The notes beneath the pieces are model-generated. The model was not told the origin of the DNA, ran no database searches, and saw only the letters and a list, made by a program, of their open reading frames with translations. Below are positions 15,873 to 26,495 of a stretch of 51,794 nucleotides of DNA, piece by piece. Within the stretch, counting starts at the first letter, position 1. Every line of letters begins with the position of its first letter. This DNA comes from a virus. The stretch is from positions 1 through 51,794 of the IMG/VR virus record IMGVR_UViG_3300044987_002198, one strand, 5' to 3'. Made by a program: the position numbers and the translations under genes.

Positions 15873-16883
15873 ATGTCAACCGTACAAGAACAATATGCCC
15901 AGTTACAGAAGTCCTTAAATGAGGCGACTCAAAATGCGTCTAAAAAATGGAATGGCGGTCTTTTTACGGGGATGACTTCGTCGGGGGGAAACCAAGATCA
16001 ATACGGACAATACGCAGTCGCAGACGCTGAAAAAAGGAAAAAAGCATCCGAATTATCTCAATTTGAAGAAGCCAATAAACAGGAGTTGTTTGGGCACGAG
16101 CAGAAATTAGCTACGGAGGGTCTGGTCAAAGGATACGAACTCGCCTCCCAAAAAGACGACCCCTCGGATACAGAATTTCTGGCCGCGATGATGAAGGACT
16201 ACAACGGCTTAAAGACAACCCTTAACGACCAGATTACCCAGATATCAAACACGGATTTAGGTGTGGATGTAAACGGTCTTGTTGGAGAGATCAATGCCAA
16301 CTTCCAAAACACAAAGAACCGGATTACCGACTCCGCCCTCACCTCCGTAGCTAAGGCGGGGGTACAGCTAGACGCGTATCTTGGCTCGCCAACAGGCGAT
16401 CAGCGGTCGGCAGCTCGGTTCTCGATGGCGGCATCCGTCACGAACAATATGATGCAAACCGCTTTCCAAACAATAGCCGGATTGTACGATAAAAACACGC
16501 AGGAGATTGTTAATGCCCAGCTTGAAGGCGCGAAGATAAACAATCAGGCGGTGGCAACCAAGGCAGGGGCCATCGCATCCTTTACCGGACAGGCGACACA
16601 GGCTTATCTGGGAACCCTCGGCGCGTTAAATGACAATTATATCGCCCGCCTCAATTCATCAACTCAATTCGCTCAGATGTATCTCGACGCATCCAAGGTT
16701 GATATTGCCACGCAACTTACCAAGGATACAGCAAGCCTGTCGGCAATGACTTCTCTCCTTACCAGTGATAATTATGGAATTAAAGGTGTTATGAAGTACG
16801 GTGCGCCTACGGCGGATGTTGCGCGGATCAGTAGCGTACCAGCCGATACGACATACAGCAAAGGGTCTATTGCTAAACTCTAG
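15873..16883 (+). CDS. Internal virion protein (putative, 336 aa)
   Basis: The mostly alpha-helical protein is rich in Gln, Asn and Ala (EEANKQELFGHEQKLA) and has a long Ala-rich central stretch that may insert into membranes (ATKAGAIASFTGQATQAYLG, about residues 229-248). It is the first of three adjacent genes of growing size between tail tube and fibre, the place where short-tailed phages encode ejected inner-core proteins. By analogy it may be the smallest ejection protein. No signal peptide. GAGGTGAG precedes the ATG. Confidence 0.6.
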   Translation: MSTVQEQYAQLQKSLNEATQNASKKWNGGLFTGMTSSGGNQDQYGQYAVADAEKRKKASELSQFEEANKQELFGHEQKLATEGLVKGYELASQKDDPSDTEFLAAMMKDYNGLKTTLNDQITQISNTDLGVDVNGLVGEINANFQNTKNRITDSALTSVAKAGVQLDAYLGSPTGDQRSAARFSMAASVTNNMMQTAFQTIAGLYDKNTQEIVNAQLEGAKINNQAVATKAGAIASFTGQATQAYLGTLGALNDNYIARLNSSTQFAQMYLDASKVDIATQLTKDTASLSAMTSLLTSDNYGIKGVMKYGAPTADVARISSVPADTTYSKGSIAKL

Positions 16884-16891
16884 GAGCTAAC

Positions 16892-19171
16892 ATGGCAGAC
16901 ACAACTAAAACGCCAGAGGAACTCGCCGCCGAAGAACAGGCACGACAAGACGCATTGAAACAGGCAGAGGCAACGCCTCCAGAACAACTCGCACAGGAAG
17001 CTCCCCCTGCTCCAGAACCCAAGCCGCAGATTTCCATTAAACAAAGGGATGATCTGAACCGCGTTCTGGCCGCGCAAAACACCAATCTAAAATACGACAT
17101 TTCCGAGGTACTGTCTAAGATTCCGAACAACAAGGGGTACGGGTACAGCGGCGATAAAGTTGTTTTTATGGCACAGGATGGTGACTTGCTCGACTCAAAA
17201 GAAGTCATGCGGACGATGGATGCTGGTTACAAATTGACGAAAGACGCATACGGCGAAGCGGTTGCCAAGTTATCCACCAACGCCCTCGCACGGTCTGCCG
17301 ATCCGGGATTCAAGTTTACTCCAGATGATGTTTATAACGCATGGGAAAAGACTGCAAAAACGTCCGGTATTCTTGCCGAGGACTATGATCCTGAAACAGC
17401 GGTGGGTGTCGAGCGTGTGGACGCTACCGGCGCGGGCGCGATGAAGGTGATTCAGACTGCCGTTAAAACAACCTCCGCGCAGATAGAGAACGGGACAGGC
17501 TTCAATCAGGCCGTTGCCTACGGACTCTCGATGCTCAGTCAGGATGATTCGTTTATCGCATTGAGTGACCCGGCTAAAGCCTATTACGCCAAGCAACTTG
17601 TCACCACCTCTGACGAGGTGCGAAAGAGTGCTGAGGGCTCTGCTATTGTGAAATCAACACAAGCATGGAATCAGGCAGAACAGCAGGCACATCGGGAAAT
17701 TGGAGGGAGTATTAGCCTGCTGCCGGAAGATTTTGCTGTTCAACTCTCCCCGCAAGAGAAACTTGTCGCTGAAACCAATGCGGCTACCCTGCTTGAAAAC
17801 TCATCCAAAGTCGAGGTGGAAGCGGTTAAACTCAACCAGCAGGCTGAAAAAGAAGAACAGGATTTAGGGGCGATTCGTCGCAACTATCCGCAGGCGATTA
17901 AAGGACTTGTTGAAAAGGGCTTGAGCGAAGCGGAAGCAAATATCCGTTTGCAGAATTTAACCAAAGAAAAAGAACAGACCGTCGCCGCACTTCGCAAACA
18001 AGCTGAGACAACTGCACAGTCAGCAAAGAGCTACCAGCAATCGTCCGAGAAGGCTCTTTCGTATGCTACCAAAGGACTTCCGTATGGCCTGAAAGCCAAG
18101 GATACTGAACGGATCGTGGGCGGCATCGTTGGAAACATCGACGCGCTTTCAAGTCCGATTGCAATGGCGGAAGCGATGCACGTTACAGGTTCTCGTAAAG
18201 AAACTGCCGTAGATTACGGAAGTATGAACCCAGCCGACCAGTACGCGTTCTTCCTTGAACACGGAGTCAATCAGTGGCTTTCCGATTACTTGGCAAAAGA
18301 CCCGAATAAGAAAGAGGTTGCGGCAACCATCCGCGCAAACCTGATGGCGGAGTTTAATAAAAAGGGAAGCGTTGCGGGTGTTTCTCCTGATATGGATACC
18401 GCAATTCGTCGGCAGATGCAGAATTTCAAAAATGTCCAATCGAGACAAAGCAGCGCGGAACTGGTCGAGGCTCGCACCGAGAAGTACGACAAGTTCCGTT
18501 CCAAATTTCAGACCGACTTTTATAAGAAGATGATTGAAGGGGACGACCCGCAAGCCTTACTGAACGAGAATAAAGGGTACCTCGACCCTAAAGACGTTTC
18601 CGATTACGAGGCGTTCCTGAAAGACCCGCCTAAAACATTCAATGAAGTAATGTCCAATCCCAAAGCCAGCCGGTCGATGAAGAAAGCCGCGCTCGGGGAA
18701 CTGGAAAAAGAAAGCGCGACCGTCGCGGCCACTGTCGCCGAGAGTTTGAAATTTGTCCGAGGTGGGGTGCGGGCTGAGGGTAAAGTAGGCTTGCTGAAAA
18801 CTGCCGACGACGCGATAACCGCTGTCGTCAAGTCAGGACTGAAGAACGAACACAAAGCCGCGCTCATCGGACTGCTGGCGAAGAACAACGAAATATCCGG
18901 GGTAACTCGCGGGGAGTTCGTAGATGGGTATGGATTCGACCGGCTGTACGAGATGCACGTCGCCGCGACCAAGGCAACTGGTGTGTACGGTGGGTGGGCT
19001 GATTTCATGGATATGTACGCCGCGCTTGACAGGAAGCTCGGAGGTGTGGCAAAGAATGTAACAGACACTCAGAAGAAGGAAATCGTGAATACCTTCATCA
19101 AGGAAGCTACCGATCCGCTTATGAACCGTATGAGAGCGGCGGCTGTTTCCAACCTCGCTACCGGACGCTAA
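16892..19171 (+). CDS. Internal virion protein (putative, 759 aa)
   Basis: The 759-residue protein begins with an acidic, Gln/Pro-rich disordered segment (residues 1-45, PEELAAEEQARQDALKQAEA) and is otherwise almost wholly helical, with a charged coiled-coil region near 300-390 (VEAVKLNQQAEKEEQDLG and on). It has no recognised enzymatic motif. Position between two other large helical proteins and ahead of the tail fibre suggests an inner-core/ejection protein. TAGGAG precedes the ATG by 6 bases. Confidence 0.6.
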   Translation: MADTTKTPEELAAEEQARQDALKQAEATPPEQLAQEAPPAPEPKPQISIKQRDDLNRVLAAQNTNLKYDISEVLSKIPNNKGYGYSGDKVVFMAQDGDLLDSKEVMRTMDAGYKLTKDAYGEAVAKLSTNALARSADPGFKFTPDDVYNAWEKTAKTSGILAEDYDPETAVGVERVDATGAGAMKVIQTAVKTTSAQIENGTGFNQAVAYGLSMLSQDDSFIALSDPAKAYYAKQLVTTSDEVRKSAEGSAIVKSTQAWNQAEQQAHREIGGSISLLPEDFAVQLSPQEKLVAETNAATLLENSSKVEVEAVKLNQQAEKEEQDLGAIRRNYPQAIKGLVEKGLSEAEANIRLQNLTKEKEQTVAALRKQAETTAQSAKSYQQSSEKALSYATKGLPYGLKAKDTERIVGGIVGNIDALSSPIAMAEAMHVTGSRKETAVDYGSMNPADQYAFFLEHGVNQWLSDYLAKDPNKKEVAATIRANLMAEFNKKGSVAGVSPDMDTAIRRQMQNFKNVQSRQSSAELVEARTEKYDKFRSKFQTDFYKKMIEGDDPQALLNENKGYLDPKDVSDYEAFLKDPPKTFNEVMSNPKASRSMKKAALGELEKESATVAATVAESLKFVRGGVRAEGKVGLLKTADDAITAVVKSGLKNEHKAALIGLLAKNNEISGVTRGEFVDGYGFDRLYEMHVAATKATGVYGGWADFMDMYAALDRKLGGVAKNVTDTQKKEIVNTFIKEATDPLMNRMRAAAVSNLATGR

Positions 19172-19187
19172 AAGATAAGGACAATAT

Positions 19188-22100
19188 ATGGCTTTCGCTG
19201 ACCTGATGAAAAACGGGCTGAAGGAAACTCCTGAAGAGGAACAGATTCGGCTACAGCAGGAGGAAGCGCAGAAAGTAAGCCTGTTTGAAGGGTGGGATAA
19301 AACCGCCGCCGATGACCTTCTCTTTTCCCCTCCCAGCGAAGCCGAAGCCCCTGAGGACTACGCCCGCAATACGCTCCAAGCCTACTACTCCAAGGAACTC
19401 GGAGTGGACAGCCTCCCTGAGATGGCTTTCCAGCAATTTATCAAAGAGGATTTCGGGGAAGGCACAGACCACGCCACCGCTCTCAAATCCCTTCAAGAAA
19501 CCAAGCGTTGGGGGACGGAAGCTCGCGACCCGACGAAACTCGAACTCGCCAAGTATGAGAAGCTGACCGCTGGCGACTGGCTCCGTTCTTTCAGCGCGAA
19601 CACCACCAAGGCTGTCCACGGCATCGACGCAGGTCTGATGCGGGCGGCGGCGGCTGGCGCGGCGGCAGTCGGTAAGGGTGATTCTCAATTTTACGAAGTG
19701 ATGATGAACGCCGCTGATGACGTGACCGCAAAAGGTCAGGCCGGATACGACATAATGACCGGCGATAAATTCTTCAAGGACATTACCTCCGACGAAGCCA
19801 ACAACGACATTTTTGCCCAGAACATCGGGCAACTGCTCGTCGTGGTTCCGCTGGCTATCGCTACGGGGGGATCTTCGTGGGGCGTGAGCCTTGCCACGGT
19901 CGGTTCCATTAACTCGGGTATGCTTTTCAATGAAGGCTTCCAGCAGGCTCGGGAAGATGGTCAGGATGACAAGGAAGCCCTCAAAACCGCAGGACTCTAC
20001 ACACTCGCGGCGGCTCCCTCTGAAACGCTCGTTGACCTTGCAACTGCCGGTGTATTCAAGCCCTTCGTGAAGTACGCTTCAGCTTTATCCGGCCCCGTTC
20101 GTCAGCGGATTGTCCGCACGGCGATTCAGGGACTCACTGCCGCTGTGCCGGGGGGCTTCGTCGAAGGCGGTCAGTACGCCATGCTCAACAAGCTCACCAA
20201 CCGCCAGATCGACCAAGGCGAGTTCTGGGCAACCGTCCGCGCCGGTGCGATTCTCGAAGGACTCGGCGGCTCGATCACGCAGGTAGCCGGTGAGGTGGAT
20301 TCCGCCCGCGCAAAGGCAAAACTCCGCAAAGATTTCAAACCGGTATTCGGAAACCAGACCGACGCGGTGGTAGACCGCATCCTCTCCGACGAAGAACCGA
20401 ATAATGCCCTGAACCGTGAAGTTCTGAACCTTGTCACGGCTGATTTTAAAACGATTGCCCTGCTCGGTGAAAAGAGCGAGCTACGCGCCCGCGCTGAAAA
20501 GGCATCCGACGCAGTTTTCAACGAGCAGTGGAAGGTAGCCGGTTCCGAGCAGGAAGCCGCGCTCAAGGTGGAAATCCAGAAGCGGGCGGAACTCGAAGCG
20601 CATGAAACGCCCGAGGACATTGTTATCACCGAGCCGAAGCCAGCGACCACCACCCTGCCGACTGGCCCCGCTCAGAAGGAAAAGGAAAAAGCCAAAGCCC
20701 GCAAAGAAGCGGAGAAAGTACGGGCTGACCGTAAAAAGCGCAAAGCCGCTATGCTCGAAGCGATGACCGCCGATAACGCTCAACAGCGCACCGTTTTGCT
20801 GGACGACGGCGCAGAAGTCTACGAGGATGGAACACCCGTCGAAGGCTCGAAACCCGCCCCGCAGCAGGTTATCGAAACCGAAGCCGCTCCGGTTCCGGTG
20901 AACCGCATCGACCCGAACAACGGCGAGAACCTTGCCCGCCTGACCCTCGCTGTCATGGAAAACGAGAATCTTTCCCAAGAGCAGGCGATTAAGCGCGTTG
21001 CCTCTCTGCCCAGTCAGAAGCGCAAACAGTACCTTGAAATCCTCGACGACGGGACGATGGAAACCGTAGACCTCACTCCGGATGAAGTACGCATCCAAGC
21101 CATTGACGATGAACTCGAAGCGATGGGACGCGCTCCCCAGCCGCCCCAGACCCGTACTGCTTTCCCCGAAGGTCTGACCTCGGCGCGAATTAAAGCACTC
21201 CAGAACAGCATGACCCGCGAGCAGGCGGAGCAGCTGTACGCTGACGGCGACCAGAAGAATGATTTCATAGCCGCCGTGTTCGACGGTGACCGCAAAGCCG
21301 TCCAACGCTTCAATTCCCGCTCGCAGGGGCGCGAAGTCCAGACCGAGTTTAACATTGAGCCGGGTACGAGCTACGAAGCCGCTACACAAGCCGCCAGCGC
21401 ACCTCAGCCGGTCGTGGGTGACACTGTGATGCTCCCGAAAAAAGAGGGAGATGCTCCGAACGTCCACAAGATCGTTTTAGACCAAGTTGCCGCTGACAAG
21501 ATCAACGTCCTCCGCCAGAAACTGATTGATGCAGGCTTTGACGTAGAGTTGGTGAAAGCCGGTGATGTTGAAGAACGCTTCGGATATGCCGGTGTCAATT
21601 TAGCCAAGGAAATTGAAAGTCGCAAAATCCTCTCCGTCTCCGAGGACGGCACACTCGCCACGGTCGAAGGTCAGACCGCCCCCGTCCTCCTGAGTTCCAC
21701 CACACGCGGAACCAAGGGCGTATCCGAGACGGTATCTCAGAAGGTAGCCGAGAAGCTCGCGCCCAACGAGCAGGCGGAAGTATCCTCCGGCGCGAAGGTG
21801 TTCCGAACCCTCGCAACTCAGGATTACGTGAACAACCCCGATTTAACGGTAGCGGAAAATCTGAAAGCCCGCGAGGATGCCTTCTTTACCAAGCTCCCCG
21901 AACTCGCGGACGCGCTGGGCGTGACCACGGAAGAACTGCTTGTAGACGGACGGCAAGCCGAACTCGTGGATAAGCTGGCGGAGATGACTGCGACAACCCC
22001 ACCCCCACTGTCCGAAGGACTTTACAAAGCCAAGAATGAAGAGGGTCGCGCCTACAAAATTGCACAGGGATTTATTTGGAATGGTACGGATTGGGTTCAT

Positions 22101-25100
22101 CCTGATTACCCCGGAAAATCTTACGCATCCAGCGATGTTCCCGCTCCCTCAAAAGAAGCGGTACAAAGAAAGCTTGCGAAACTTCGTTTAGCTCCAACTA
22201 CACCCCCCTCCATCAACCCCGTAGACGCGAGTACGGCGGCTGTGGTGGGGGCGGCACAGCAGAAAGGAGAAGAGGTAAAGGGAGATCGCACTTACCTCGA
22301 AGAAGTCCCTACAAAACTACTTGAAGAGGGTCTTGCAAAATTTAAAGAGGAAATGTCGTCTGATTTTGTGTTTGGAGGAGAAGAGGCTCGTCGAAGAACC
22401 CAAGTATCCATTGATGCTTATACAGAAGAGCTTTTAAGAAGAGCAACCACTTCTTCCGACACCCTCTACCAAGCCCCGTCTAAAAAACTCACCAAGCTAC
22501 TCCAAGACCAAGGATTAACCCCCGAGGAAGCCAAGCAACTCGCGTCCGTCAAGACCGAAAAGCAAACCCTCTCCGACATCCAGACCGCTTTCAACGTCCC
22601 CGCTGACGAAGCCGCAGGGGTCGTGGCGATTATCCAGTCTCTCGGACTCGACGTGAACAACTTCGTGTTTCAAGAGGACAAAGCCACCAGCGGCAAGAAG
22701 TACATCGCCAAGACGCAGTTTATCCCCCAGCTCGCCAAAGCCCTCGTTACCGCAGGGAAGCAAGCCAACACCGAAACCGCTGTACACGAAGTCGCGCACG
22801 TCGCCCGCCGTTTCCTGCTCACCAAGGGCTTCGAAGGCTCCATCGACCTCGAAACCATCGACACCGTGGAAGCCGAGTACGGCGTAAAGGACGGGAAGTG
22901 GACACGTCCGCAGGAAGAACAATTTGCCGAGCATTTCGTGGACTTCATCAAGACCGGCGAATCCCCCTCGCAGGCAACCGATACCCTATTCCAGAAAATG
23001 TCGAACTGGATACGGAAAGTCACCCGGCTCTTTTCCACGCAGAATCAGGGCGTGTCCGAGAATATGCAGAAGGTGTTCAGCTCGCTCATGCAGCGCGGCA
23101 AGATTTCCGAAACCATCGACGAACAGCTTTCCCAGCTCGAAGAGGAAGTGAAGCAGGCTCGGGAAGGCCGGAACAAGAAGCAGACCGACTTCACCCCCCG
23201 TGAAGAGTCCGACGTGCCCTTCACCGCCGAAGAACCCGTTGTACAGTTCCGCAAGTCGGAAGCTGAACGCATCCTCGGTCGGGTGATGGGAGTCACCGAA
23301 AAAGGATTTTTTGAAACCGTCGAGATTGCCCGCCAGAAGGGGCTGATTGACAACGCTACCACCACCGCACGGAACATCCTTGCCGATCCCGAACGCCCGA
23401 TTACCGACGAAGAGTTCGCGGGGATGGCGGTGCAAAGTGCCGCGATAGAAGAACGCCAGTCCGTTCTGGACGTGAAGATATCCGAAGCCCAGCGTCAGGC
23501 CGAAGAAAACGCTCGCAGGGGTGGGGAACAGCGCGGGGGTTTCAGTTCCTACCTCGGCAAGCTCCAGAGCCAGTACCAGCAGTTGGAAGCCGATAAGATG
23601 CTTCTCGCTTCTGCCAACGCCCTGTCAGCGACCACGACTTCCAGAACCCTCGGCATCCGTCGCTTGGGTATTAACAAAACCACTCTCGAACCCGATACCG
23701 TTATTCGCAACATCAACAACCAGCGCGAGAAGCCGCTGGATACCGTTACCGAAGCCGATATTCGGAACAGTCTAAAGGGCGTGAAAACGAAACAGGATGC
23801 TTTGCGCTCCGCAACCCTTTCCATCGCCCGCGCAAAAGCCGATGCCGAGTTCCTGTACATGCTGAATCAGGGCGGTAAAAAACTCCAGTACGGGGAAGCC
23901 TCCGACCTCGCCGTGCGTATTTCACAGGGCTTGAACTCCGAAGGCATGACCCCTGAAATAGCGATGGCGATGAACAGCCTCGCCAACAACTACATCGCCA
24001 ACGGCGTAGACACCCTCGACGGGGTGTCGGATGCTCTTTTGAACCAGTTCTCCGAATACGGTTTGACCGAGCAGGATGCGTGGTATGCGGTAGCCGGTCG
24101 GTTCATCAGCCCGAAAGCCGTTACTGAACTCCAGCGCACCTCCAAGATTTTGAAGAAAGAAGCCAAGCTGTCCAGTCAGGTGTTTGATGCGTTCGAAGGC
24201 ATCTTCGAACAGCAGAAGGTCGGGCAGCCGATCACTTCGAAAAACATCGAAGATTTGACCAACAAGTACAAACTCCTGCGCTCTTTCTACGAGCAGGAAG
24301 AAGTCAACCCTGAGAAGCGCAAGCGCACCCTCGCGGCAATCGACGAAGCCCAGAAGCAGCTCGACACGATGTCCCGTCCTGTCCGCTACACCCAGCAGAC
24401 GCTAGACGAGGAATCACAGGCACTTCAAGACACCCTCAAGGATCTCCGTGGACAAATCACCGACACCGATACCAAAGCCAAGATCGACGAGGCTCTGCGG
24501 ACATGGAGTACCCCGTTCGTGGCGAAGGGAACAGCCGCCACCTCCGAAGCCCGCGCCAAGACCAAAGCCGACCTGAAGGAAGCACGCGACATGATGCGGA
24601 TGCACATGGCGCAGGGAACCCGCGACGAAGCCAAGCTCGCCGCCCGCTTGCTGGAGCGGTTGCAGGGGGTCGAGGACTCCTATGAAAAGATGTACACCAA
24701 GCTCCCGTCCAAGAAGGTCATGGAGCCGTCCGAAGCGATCAAAGACCTCCAGACCCGGCTCTCCGAGGCCATCAGCGCGAAGGGACTCCAGACCCGTATC
24801 CTGAACGTGCAGGATTTGATTACCAATTTCTCCGAGGAAAAGTACCGCGCACAGCTCAAGGAACTCGAACTCAACCCCGTGCTGGTGAAAGAGTCTGAGC
24901 GAATTACCAGCCTCCGCACCGAACTCGCCGCGCTCAACAAGCACCTGAACAGTAAGATGGAACGTGCCAAGACCGGAACCGTGAAGTTCTGGATGCGGGA
25001 AATTCTCAGCATCAACAAGGCTGTCCTGCTGTCCGGGGATATGCCGGTTCTGCGTCAGGGGGGTATCGTCACCTCGAACCCCTTCCGTGCGAACTTCTTC

Positions 25101-26117
25101 GATGTCACCGCCAAGTCCGCCAAGGTTTACTGGAGCGGGCTGACCAAAGGCACGATGACTGAACAGGTTATCAGTGACATTACCAAGTCGAAACACTTTA
25201 CCGAGTCCATCCGCCACGGGATGCAGTACCCCGATAGCAACGCCACCCTGACAGACGGGGAGATGATGGTCGGCGCGAACGTAGCCGAGAAGGTTCCTGT
25301 ATTCGGTCGGTTGATTGCCGGTTCCAATCAGGCGCAGGCGGCGGGGATTATGCTCGCCCGGTATCAGGCTTATGAGTCCTACCGCATCAAGTTCCCGAAC
25401 GCTTCCGACGCGGAAATGCGGGCATGGGCGGATGTGGTGATGACTTCCACAGGTAAATCCACCTCGGATATGGTCAACCGCGCCTCGACGTTCATGGACG
25501 TGTTCATCATTTCCACGAAGTACATGGCCTCGCGCTTCGAGACGCTGTTCAAGCCTCTCCAGTACGCACGGACACAGCCCCGCGTAGCCCGTGAAGCGTT
25601 AAAGGACTTGCTCTGGTTCTTCGGTACCCGTATCGCGCTGGTCGGACTGCTGAAGTCCTTTATGGGCGATAAGGTGGACATGGGAGCCGACCCGCTGAAA
25701 AGCACCTTTATGAAGATCATGGTGGATAGCGAGGATGGCACAACCCGTGTCTACGACCCGTTCGCAGGGATTGCTCAACCCATCCGGCTGATGCTCGGAA
25801 CTCCGGTCAAAGTCACGAAGAACATGATGGGCGGCAAGGAGAAGGTTTCCCCGATTGACGACACCCTGCGGTTCCTTCGGGCAAGGGCTACTCCCTTTAT
25901 TGCGATGGCGGACGGACTCGCATCCGGCAAAAACTATTTCGGGCAGAAAACAGGGAGGGGTGAGATCGTCGCCCGGTCGTACGCCCCACTGCCAATGCAG
26001 GATTTGTACGACTCGATTCAGGATAGCAAAGACCCGTTCGATATTTCGGTTGCGTCCTTCTTTAACGTGATGGGAGTAAACAGTTATTTTGACAGGACGC
26101 GGAGAGTAAAGAAATAG
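19188..26117 (+). CDS. Giant internal virion / polyvalent protein with zinc-peptidase motif (2309 aa)
   Basis: At 2309 residues this is the largest gene. Residues about 212-240 are hydrophobic (LLVVVPLAIATGG) within a helical N-terminal region, and about 460-550 is a Lys/Ala/Glu-rich linker. HEVAH at 1200-1204 with a downstream EEQFAEHF (near 1245) fits a zinc metallopeptidase of the HExxH-type with a third Glu ligand. A long coiled-coil region follows (about 1290-1930). The last 360 residues (WFFGTRIALVGLL, MASRFETLFKPLQYA) resemble the conserved C-terminus of large polyvalent phage proteins that are packaged and injected. It is probably ejected into the host, with the peptidase acting on the envelope, on the phage's own proteins or on host factors. 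AAGGA precedes the ATG. Confidence 0.75.
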   Translation: MAFADLMKNGLKETPEEEQIRLQQEEAQKVSLFEGWDKTAADDLLFSPPSEAEAPEDYARNTLQAYYSKELGVDSLPEMAFQQFIKEDFGEGTDHATALKSLQETKRWGTEARDPTKLELAKYEKLTAGDWLRSFSANTTKAVHGIDAGLMRAAAAGAAAVGKGDSQFYEVMMNAADDVTAKGQAGYDIMTGDKFFKDITSDEANNDIFAQNIGQLLVVVPLAIATGGSSWGVSLATVGSINSGMLFNEGFQQAREDGQDDKEALKTAGLYTLAAAPSETLVDLATAGVFKPFVKYASALSGPVRQRIVRTAIQGLTAAVPGGFVEGGQYAMLNKLTNRQIDQGEFWATVRAGAILEGLGGSITQVAGEVDSARAKAKLRKDFKPVFGNQTDAVVDRILSDEEPNNALNREVLNLVTADFKTIALLGEKSELRARAEKASDAVFNEQWKVAGSEQEAALKVEIQKRAELEAHETPEDIVITEPKPATTTLPTGPAQKEKEKAKARKEAEKVRADRKKRKAAMLEAMTADNAQQRTVLLDDGAEVYEDGTPVEGSKPAPQQVIETEAAPVPVNRIDPNNGENLARLTLAVMENENLSQEQAIKRVASLPSQKRKQYLEILDDGTMETVDLTPDEVRIQAIDDELEAMGRAPQPPQTRTAFPEGLTSARIKALQNSMTREQAEQLYADGDQKNDFIAAVFDGDRKAVQRFNSRSQGREVQTEFNIEPGTSYEAATQAASAPQPVVGDTVMLPKKEGDAPNVHKIVLDQVAADKINVLRQKLIDAGFDVELVKAGDVEERFGYAGVNLAKEIESRKILSVSEDGTLATVEGQTAPVLLSSTTRGTKGVSETVSQKVAEKLAPNEQAEVSSGAKVFRTLATQDYVNNPDLTVAENLKAREDAFFTKLPELADALGVTTEELLVDGRQAELVDKLAEMTATTPPPLSEGLYKAKNEEGRAYKIAQGFIWNGTDWVHPDYPGKSYASSDVPAPSKEAVQRKLAKLRLAPTTPPSINPVDASTAAVVGAAQQKGEEVKGDRTYLEEVPTKLLEEGLAKFKEEMSSDFVFGGEEARRRTQVSIDAYTEELLRRATTSSDTLYQAPSKKLTKLLQDQGLTPEEAKQLASVKTEKQTLSDIQTAFNVPADEAAGVVAIIQSLGLDVNNFVFQEDKATSGKKYIAKTQFIPQLAKALVTAGKQANTETAVHEVAHVARRFLLTKGFEGSIDLETIDTVEAEYGVKDGKWTRPQEEQFAEHFVDFIKTGESPSQATDTLFQKMSNWIRKVTRLFSTQNQGVSENMQKVFSSLMQRGKISETIDEQLSQLEEEVKQAREGRNKKQTDFTPREESDVPFTAEEPVVQFRKSEAERILGRVMGVTEKGFFETVEIARQKGLIDNATTTARNILADPERPITDEEFAGMAVQSAAIEERQSVLDVKISEAQRQAEENARRGGEQRGGFSSYLGKLQSQYQQLEADKMLLASANALSATTTSRTLGIRRLGINKTTLEPDTVIRNINNQREKPLDTVTEADIRNSLKGVKTKQDALRSATLSIARAKADAEFLYMLNQGGKKLQYGEASDLAVRISQGLNSEGMTPEIAMAMNSLANNYIANGVDTLDGVSDALLNQFSEYGLTEQDAWYAVAGRFISPKAVTELQRTSKILKKEAKLSSQVFDAFEGIFEQQKVGQPITSKNIEDLTNKYKLLRSFYEQEEVNPEKRKRTLAAIDEAQKQLDTMSRPVRYTQQTLDEESQALQDTLKDLRGQITDTDTKAKIDEALRTWSTPFVAKGTAATSEARAKTKADLKEARDMMRMHMAQGTRDEAKLAARLLERLQGVEDSYEKMYTKLPSKKVMEPSEAIKDLQTRLSEAISAKGLQTRILNVQDLITNFSEEKYRAQLKELELNPVLVKESERITSLRTELAALNKHLNSKMERAKTGTVKFWMREILSINKAVLLSGDMPVLRQGGIVTSNPFRANFFDVTAKSAKVYWSGLTKGTMTEQVISDITKSKHFTESIRHGMQYPDSNATLTDGEMMVGANVAEKVPVFGRLIAGSNQAQAAGIMLARYQAYESYRIKFPNASDAEMRAWADVVMTSTGKSTSDMVNRASTFMDVFIISTKYMASRFETLFKPLQYARTQPRVAREALKDLLWFFGTRIALVGLLKSFMGDKVDMGADPLKSTFMKIMVDSEDGTTRVYDPFAGIAQPIRLMLGTPVKVTKNMMGGKEKVSPIDDTLRFLRARATPFIAMADGLASGKNYFGQKTGRGEIVARSYAPLPMQDLYDSIQDSKDPFDISVASFFNVMGVNSYFDRTRRVKK

Positions 26118-26130
26118 TAAACACTCACAT

Positions 26131-26160
26131 TTGACAATAACCGTTCCGGGAGCGTATCTT
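26131..26160 (+). promoter_or_regulatory. Candidate promoter for fibre and lysis genes
   Basis: A perfect TTGACA (26131-26136) is followed by 18 bases and TATCTT (26155-26160). Transcription would begin near 26167, just before the AGGAGG site (26171-26176) of the gene at 26182. It lies in the only sizeable gap of the late arm between the giant protein and the fibre gene. Confidence 0.55.
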
Positions 26161-26181
26161 CCGGAGAAACAGGAGGACATT

Positions 26182-26487
26182 ATGAGAAAGATAATCGCAG
26201 TTTTGATAATCACACTCGCCGGTGTGGGGCTTGCAAGTGAGTATTTAAGCAATCAGTTTATCGCAGACCCGGCCAACGGTACAGCCAGCTGCACGAACTA
26301 CCTCGGGTGGGCTTACGCCTCCAGTGACTCTGCATCTGCCACAACCAACGACGCAAAATGGAAAATTCGCCGCCTGATTTTGGACGCTTCTGGAAACGTC
26401 ATCGAGATTAAAAGTTCTCAGGGAAGTGGTTTGAATCCCGAGTACAGCACAGCATGGACTAACCGGATCAGCGCAACGTACAAATAA
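26182..26487 (+). CDS. Small secreted protein before the tail fibre (101 aa)
   Basis: The start was placed at 26182 because a perfect AGGAGG lies 5 bases upstream; a TTG in frame at 26131 is inside the promoter. The N-terminus is a signal peptide (MRKIIAVLIITLAGVGLAS). The mature part has one pair of small-residue beta segments, a cysteine (ASCTNYLGWAY) and a Ser/Thr/Asn-rich C-terminus. It is not recognised. It may be a fibre-associated or envelope protein. It is followed 8 bases later by the fibre gene, which also has a signal peptide. Confidence 0.7.
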   Translation: MRKIIAVLIITLAGVGLASEYLSNQFIADPANGTASCTNYLGWAYASSDSASATTNDAKWKIRRLILDASGNVIEIKSSQGSGLNPEYSTAWTNRISATYK

Positions 26488-26495
26488 GGAGAACC

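Noticed and set aside
20481-21467. 328-residue minus-strand ORF inside the giant virion gene
   Set aside because: It is a shadow of the 2309-residue frame and has no ribosome site.
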